Below, in pieces: positions 5,669-7,575 of a stretch of 7,575 bases of DNA. Position 1 is the stretch's first letter; every line of letters begins with the position of its first letter. The stretch is from Scatocola faecipullorum. Its GTDB lineage: Bacteria; Pseudomonadota; Alphaproteobacteria; RF32; CAG-239. The DNA lies in the NCBI GenBank assembly GCA_018714685.1, contig DVNC01000013.1, forward strand, positions 1-7,575. The letters run 5' to 3'. The notes beneath the pieces are model-generated. The model searched no databases, had not been told where the DNA came from, and saw nothing but the letters and a program-made list of their open reading frames with translations. The translations under genes and the position numbers were made by a program.

Positions 5669-6559
5669 TTATTTTTTAAAATCCAGCAAAAAGTTGCCTA
5701 AGCGCAGAATGGCTTTGCAAATGTTGTCGCTAAGCATTGAAAATGCGTTATTTTTTTTATACACACGTTCATTCATATACAGCCCGCGGTTAATTTCCAT
5801 TTGCATGGTATAAATTCCTTTGCGCGGCTGGCAGTAGTTAAAGGTGATATATGCGCCGGAATAGGGACAGTTGTCGGCAACGTTATACCCGTCTTCCTCC
5901 AGCTGCTGTTTAAAAATATCATGCATTTCGGCCGGACAGCTCTGCTCAAACAAAGTGCCCAGGCAAAAGTCGATTTTGGCGGTATCCTGCATCAGCGAAC
6001 AGATTTCGGACGGCATGGAGTGGCAGTCCAGCACCAGGCAGAAGCCGAATTTTTTGATGACTTTGTCAATCAGCTGCTGTAATTTTTTATGATATGGGTC
6101 ATATACTTGGGCAAAGCGCTCCGTTACTTCGTTGTAATCGAGCAGGCCGTCATAAATGCTGTGGTTTTTTGCCGTAATGCGGTGAATGACGCCCAGTCCG
6201 ACACGGCAGCGCCGGCCGCCGATATTGCTTTCGTTGGCATGCGGATGATTGTAAAACATGGTCGGGTCAAGTTCAATCTTATCCCGGTTGACATCGACAA
6301 ACGAACGGGCAATATTCATTGCAACCATCGGAATACCGGCATCTGAAGCCTTTTTAACCAGTTCATCGACAAACGAATCTTCATTGCTGCGCAGTTCGTC
6401 GATTCCGCAGCGGCTGTTGGCCAGAAACTCTTCCGGAAAAAGCATACCCTTGTGCGGAACCGATAAGACCATGGGAAACTTAATATCTTTGCTGTTATAT
6501 TCGTCAAAGATATTTAGTTTGGAATAATCGACTTTAAAATCCAGTTTTTTGTCTGCCAA
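5669..6559 (-). CDS. N-formylglutamate amidohydrolase family protein
   Basis: By family this enzyme hydrolyses N-formyl-L-glutamate to formate and glutamate, the last step of one histidine-degradation route. Related members act on other N-acylated amino acids. Family blocks in the 296-residue product are SVPHKG (33-38), RSFVDVNRD (85-93), LDCHSMP (177-183), PYSGAYITFNY (232-242) and MQMEINRGLYM (252-262), which supply the metal-binding His/Glu and Arg positions. There is no signal peptide, so it is cytoplasmic. No ATG or GTG fits the N-terminus. The TTG at 6557-6559 is chosen because AAAGGG (6566-6571) lies 6 nt upstream. A TTG at 6572-6574 would add five residues but has no ribosome-binding site. 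No other hut gene is nearby, so histidine use is not demonstrated. A degenerate stem followed by a T-run around 5601-5640 may terminate it. Confidence 0.88.
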   Translation of the reverse strand: MADKKLDFKVDYSKLNIFDEYNSKDIKFPMVLSVPHKGMLFPEEFLANSRCGIDELRSNEDSFVDELVKKASDAGIPMVAMNIARSFVDVNRDKIELDPTMFYNHPHANESNIGGRRCRVGLGVIHRITAKNHSIYDGLLDYNEVTERFAQVYDPYHKKLQQLIDKVIKKFGFCLVLDCHSMPSEICSLMQDTAKIDFCLGTLFEQSCPAEMHDIFKQQLEEDGYNVADNCPYSGAYITFNYCQPRKGIYTMQMEINRGLYMNERVYKKNNAFSMLSDNICKAILRLGNFLLDFKK

Positions 6560-6616
6560 GATCAGCCCTTTCAACGCATACTTTTTAACCTTAGCCCAGT
6601 ATAAGCCGAAAAGATT

Positions 6617-6650
6617 AACTTTTTAATAATTTGTCGGCAAATAAAAAGTT
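6617..6650. repeat. Interrupted hairpin between the amidohydrolase gene and tRNA-Val
   Basis: AACTTTTT (6617-6624) pairs with AAAAAGTT (6643-6650), and ATTTG (6629-6633) pairs with CAAAT (6638-6642) around a TCGG tetraloop. Four unpaired bases, AATA, form a bulge on one side. It lies 58-91 nt ahead of the chosen amidohydrolase start and could be an operator or leader structure. No T-run follows on either strand. Confidence 0.45.
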
Positions 6651-6730
6651 CCGGAATAAAAGAATTATGCGGCAGAAAGAGAGAAGAAGAAAGGAATTTG
6701 ATTTTTTTCCGCCCTTGATGAAATTTTCGC

Positions 6731-6759
6731 TTGATTTGTAAAATCTTTTATTGTATTAA
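6731..6759 (+). promoter_or_regulatory. Promoter of tRNA-Val
   Basis: TTGATT (6731-6736) and TATTAA (6754-6759) are separated by 17 bp, placing the transcription start a few bases before the mature tRNA at 6772. Confidence 0.5.
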
Positions 6760-6771
6760 AGACAAGTCGTC

Positions 6772-6848
6772 GGGTGTGTAGCTCAGGTGGTTAGAGCGCT
6801 ACGTTGACATCGTAGAGGTCGCAAGTTCGAGTCTTGCCACTCCCACCA
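6772..6848 (+). tRNA. tRNA-Val (anticodon GAC)
   Basis: The 77-nt gene folds as a standard cloverleaf. The acceptor is GGGTGTG/CACTCCC, the D stem GCTC/GAGC, the anticodon stem CTACG/CGTAG with loop TTGACAT, and the T stem GCAAG/CTTGC with loop TTCGAGT. The anticodon GAC (6806-6808) reads valine codons GUC and GUU. The 3' CCA (6846-6848) is encoded. The fourth acceptor pair is a U-U mismatch (6775 with 6841), and all other stems pair fully. It is a single-gene unit with its own promoter and terminator. Confidence 0.96.
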
Positions 6849-6852
6849 ATTC

Positions 6853-6880
6853 AAAATCTCCTTCAGGGAGATTTTTTTTT
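6853..6880 (+). terminator. Rho-independent terminator of tRNA-Val
   Basis: AAAATCTCC (6853-6861) pairs with GGAGATTTT (6867-6875) around a 5-nt loop, and the T-run continues to 6880. It starts 5 nt after the CCA end. On the minus strand it may also slow transcripts leaving tag, whose stop is 13 nt away, although the T-run there is short. Confidence 0.88.
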
Positions 6881-6892
6881 GTATTTATTCGA

Positions 6893-7468
6893 CTAATAAG
6901 TTTTTCGGCAGATGCAGTCGGCCAAATGGTCGTCAACAAATCCCGTCGCCTGTAAAAAGGCATAACAAATCGTCGTACCGAAGAATTTAAAACCCCGTTT
7001 TTTCATATCTTTGCTGATGGCGTCTGATTCCGGCGATGAGGCGGGAACCTCGCTTAAGGAGCGGAAATGGTTGACAATCGGCTTCTTCCCGGGGAAAAAA
7101 GACAGAATATAATTATGAAAGCTGCCAAACTCTTTTTGTATGCCCAAAAAAAGGCGGGCATTGGTAACGGCTGATTTTATTTTAAGCCGGTTTTTGATAA
7201 TTCCGTCGAAAGTCATCAGTTTTTCAATGTCTTCATCGCTCATTTGTGCAGTCAGTTCAATGCTGAAATTGCAAAAAGCCCGGCGGTATCCTTCGCGTTT
7301 TTTTAGAATGGTCAGCCAGTTCAGGCCGGCTTGGGCGCTTTCCAAAACCAGAAATTCAAACAATACGTTATCGTCGCTGACGGGCTTGCCCCATTCTTCA
7401 TCGTGATATTTCACATAAAGACTGTCTGTTCCGCACCAGCCGCAGCGCCCGTTGATGATATCCTGCAT
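6893..7468 (-). CDS. tag: DNA-3-methyladenine glycosylase I
   Basis: This 191-residue helix-hairpin-helix-type glycosylase excises 3-methyladenine from alkylated DNA, starting base-excision repair. The zinc site of the Tag family is complete: Cys9 in RCGWCG, His22 in YHDEEWG, and His181 and Cys185 in DDHLADC. The LESAQAGLNW block (42-51) carries Glu43, equivalent to Glu38 of the Escherichia coli enzyme. GFKFFGTTICYAFLQATG (159-176) is the usual C-terminal signature. Length is normal. The ATG at 7466-7468 follows AGGAGA (7474-7479) with a 5-nt spacer, an excellent ribosome-binding site. The gene converges on the tRNA-Val terminator. No Ada-type operator was recognised, so constitutive expression is likely, as in other bacteria. 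Confidence 0.96.
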   Translation of the reverse strand: MQDIINGRCGWCGTDSLYVKYHDEEWGKPVSDDNVLFEFLVLESAQAGLNWLTILKKREGYRRAFCNFSIELTAQMSDEDIEKLMTFDGIIKNRLKIKSAVTNARLFLGIQKEFGSFHNYILSFFPGKKPIVNHFRSLSEVPASSPESDAISKDMKKRGFKFFGTTICYAFLQATGFVDDHLADCICRKTY

Positions 7469-7494
7469 TTTAGTCTCCTGTTTGGGTTTTGTTC

Positions 7495-7500
7495 ACTATA
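7495..7500 (-). promoter_or_regulatory. Possible -10 element for tag
   Basis: TATAGT on the minus strand (five of six consensus bases) lies about 26 nt upstream of the tag start. The sequence 16-18 bp further upstream (around TGCAAT) is a poor -35, so support is weak. Confidence 0.3.
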
Positions 7501-7535
7501 ACCGACTGGCGATTAAAATTGCATTAAAACAGAAA

Positions 7536-7574
7536 GGCTATGTCACAACAAACAGTTGATAAATAGCCATTTTT
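7536..7574. terminator. Stem-loop at the right edge, possible terminator
   Basis: GGCTAT (7536-7541) pairs with ATAGCC (7563-7568), and an inner CAAC (7546-7549) pairs with GTTG (7555-7558) across a symmetric internal loop. On the plus strand T5 follows after one base. On the minus strand TTTCTGTTTT follows, which would separate tag from whatever gene lies to the right. Confidence 0.35.
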
Positions 7575-7575
7575 A

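Noticed and set aside
6667..6741. 24-codon plus-strand frame upstream of tRNA-Val
   Set aside because: It has no convincing ribosome-binding site, it runs into the tRNA promoter and its product is a short basic peptide with no supporting context.

Overview
The window looks like chromosomal DNA from a moderately AT-rich Gram-negative bacterium, most likely an alphaproteobacterium, possibly one of the low-GC, host-associated Rhodospirillales-like lineages. That placement is inference. It rests on the SLT-type lytic transglycosylase with its AWPW...GCMQIN signature, the RNase J-like enzyme, the tRNA-Val(GAC) sequence and the N-formylglutamate amidohydrolase. No ribosomal RNA or other strong taxonomic marker is present.

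Layout. Positions 1-375 are unlike the rest: the minus strand is purine-rich, with many AGG, GAG and GGG codons. It holds the start of a gene that runs off the left edge and the C-terminal remnant of an endonuclease/exonuclease/phosphatase-fold protein. A small cold-shock protein (minus) and the manganese exporter gene mntP (plus) diverge from an AT-rich control region at 617-827. Downstream of mntP are a perfect 11-bp inverted repeat and two small membrane-anchored proteins of unknown function that look like diverged tandem paralogues. They end at a perfect 14-bp bidirectional terminator.

From 2337 to 5422 the genes lie on the minus strand, read from right to left. They are a secreted lytic transglycosylase preceded by a good sigma-54-type promoter, an atypical RNase J-like metallo-beta-lactamase/beta-CASP protein with a basic tail, and an acyl-ACP thioesterase that overlaps it by 14 nt. 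A stem-loop sits just ahead of the RNase J-like start codon.

From 5669 to the right edge are an N-formylglutamate amidohydrolase (minus, probable TTG start), a divergent tRNA-Val(GAC) with its own promoter and terminator, and tag, encoding DNA-3-methyladenine glycosylase I (minus). A stem-loop lies at the extreme right edge.

Most of the window is ordinary housekeeping content: cell-wall remodelling, RNA processing, lipid, metal, DNA-repair and amino-acid catabolism functions. I see no CRISPR array, complete mobile element or clear new multi-gene system. The items most worth a second look are the sigma-54-type promoter on the transglycosylase, the coupled RNase J-like/thioesterase pair with its leader hairpin, the small-protein pair behind a palindrome, and the foreign-looking left end.
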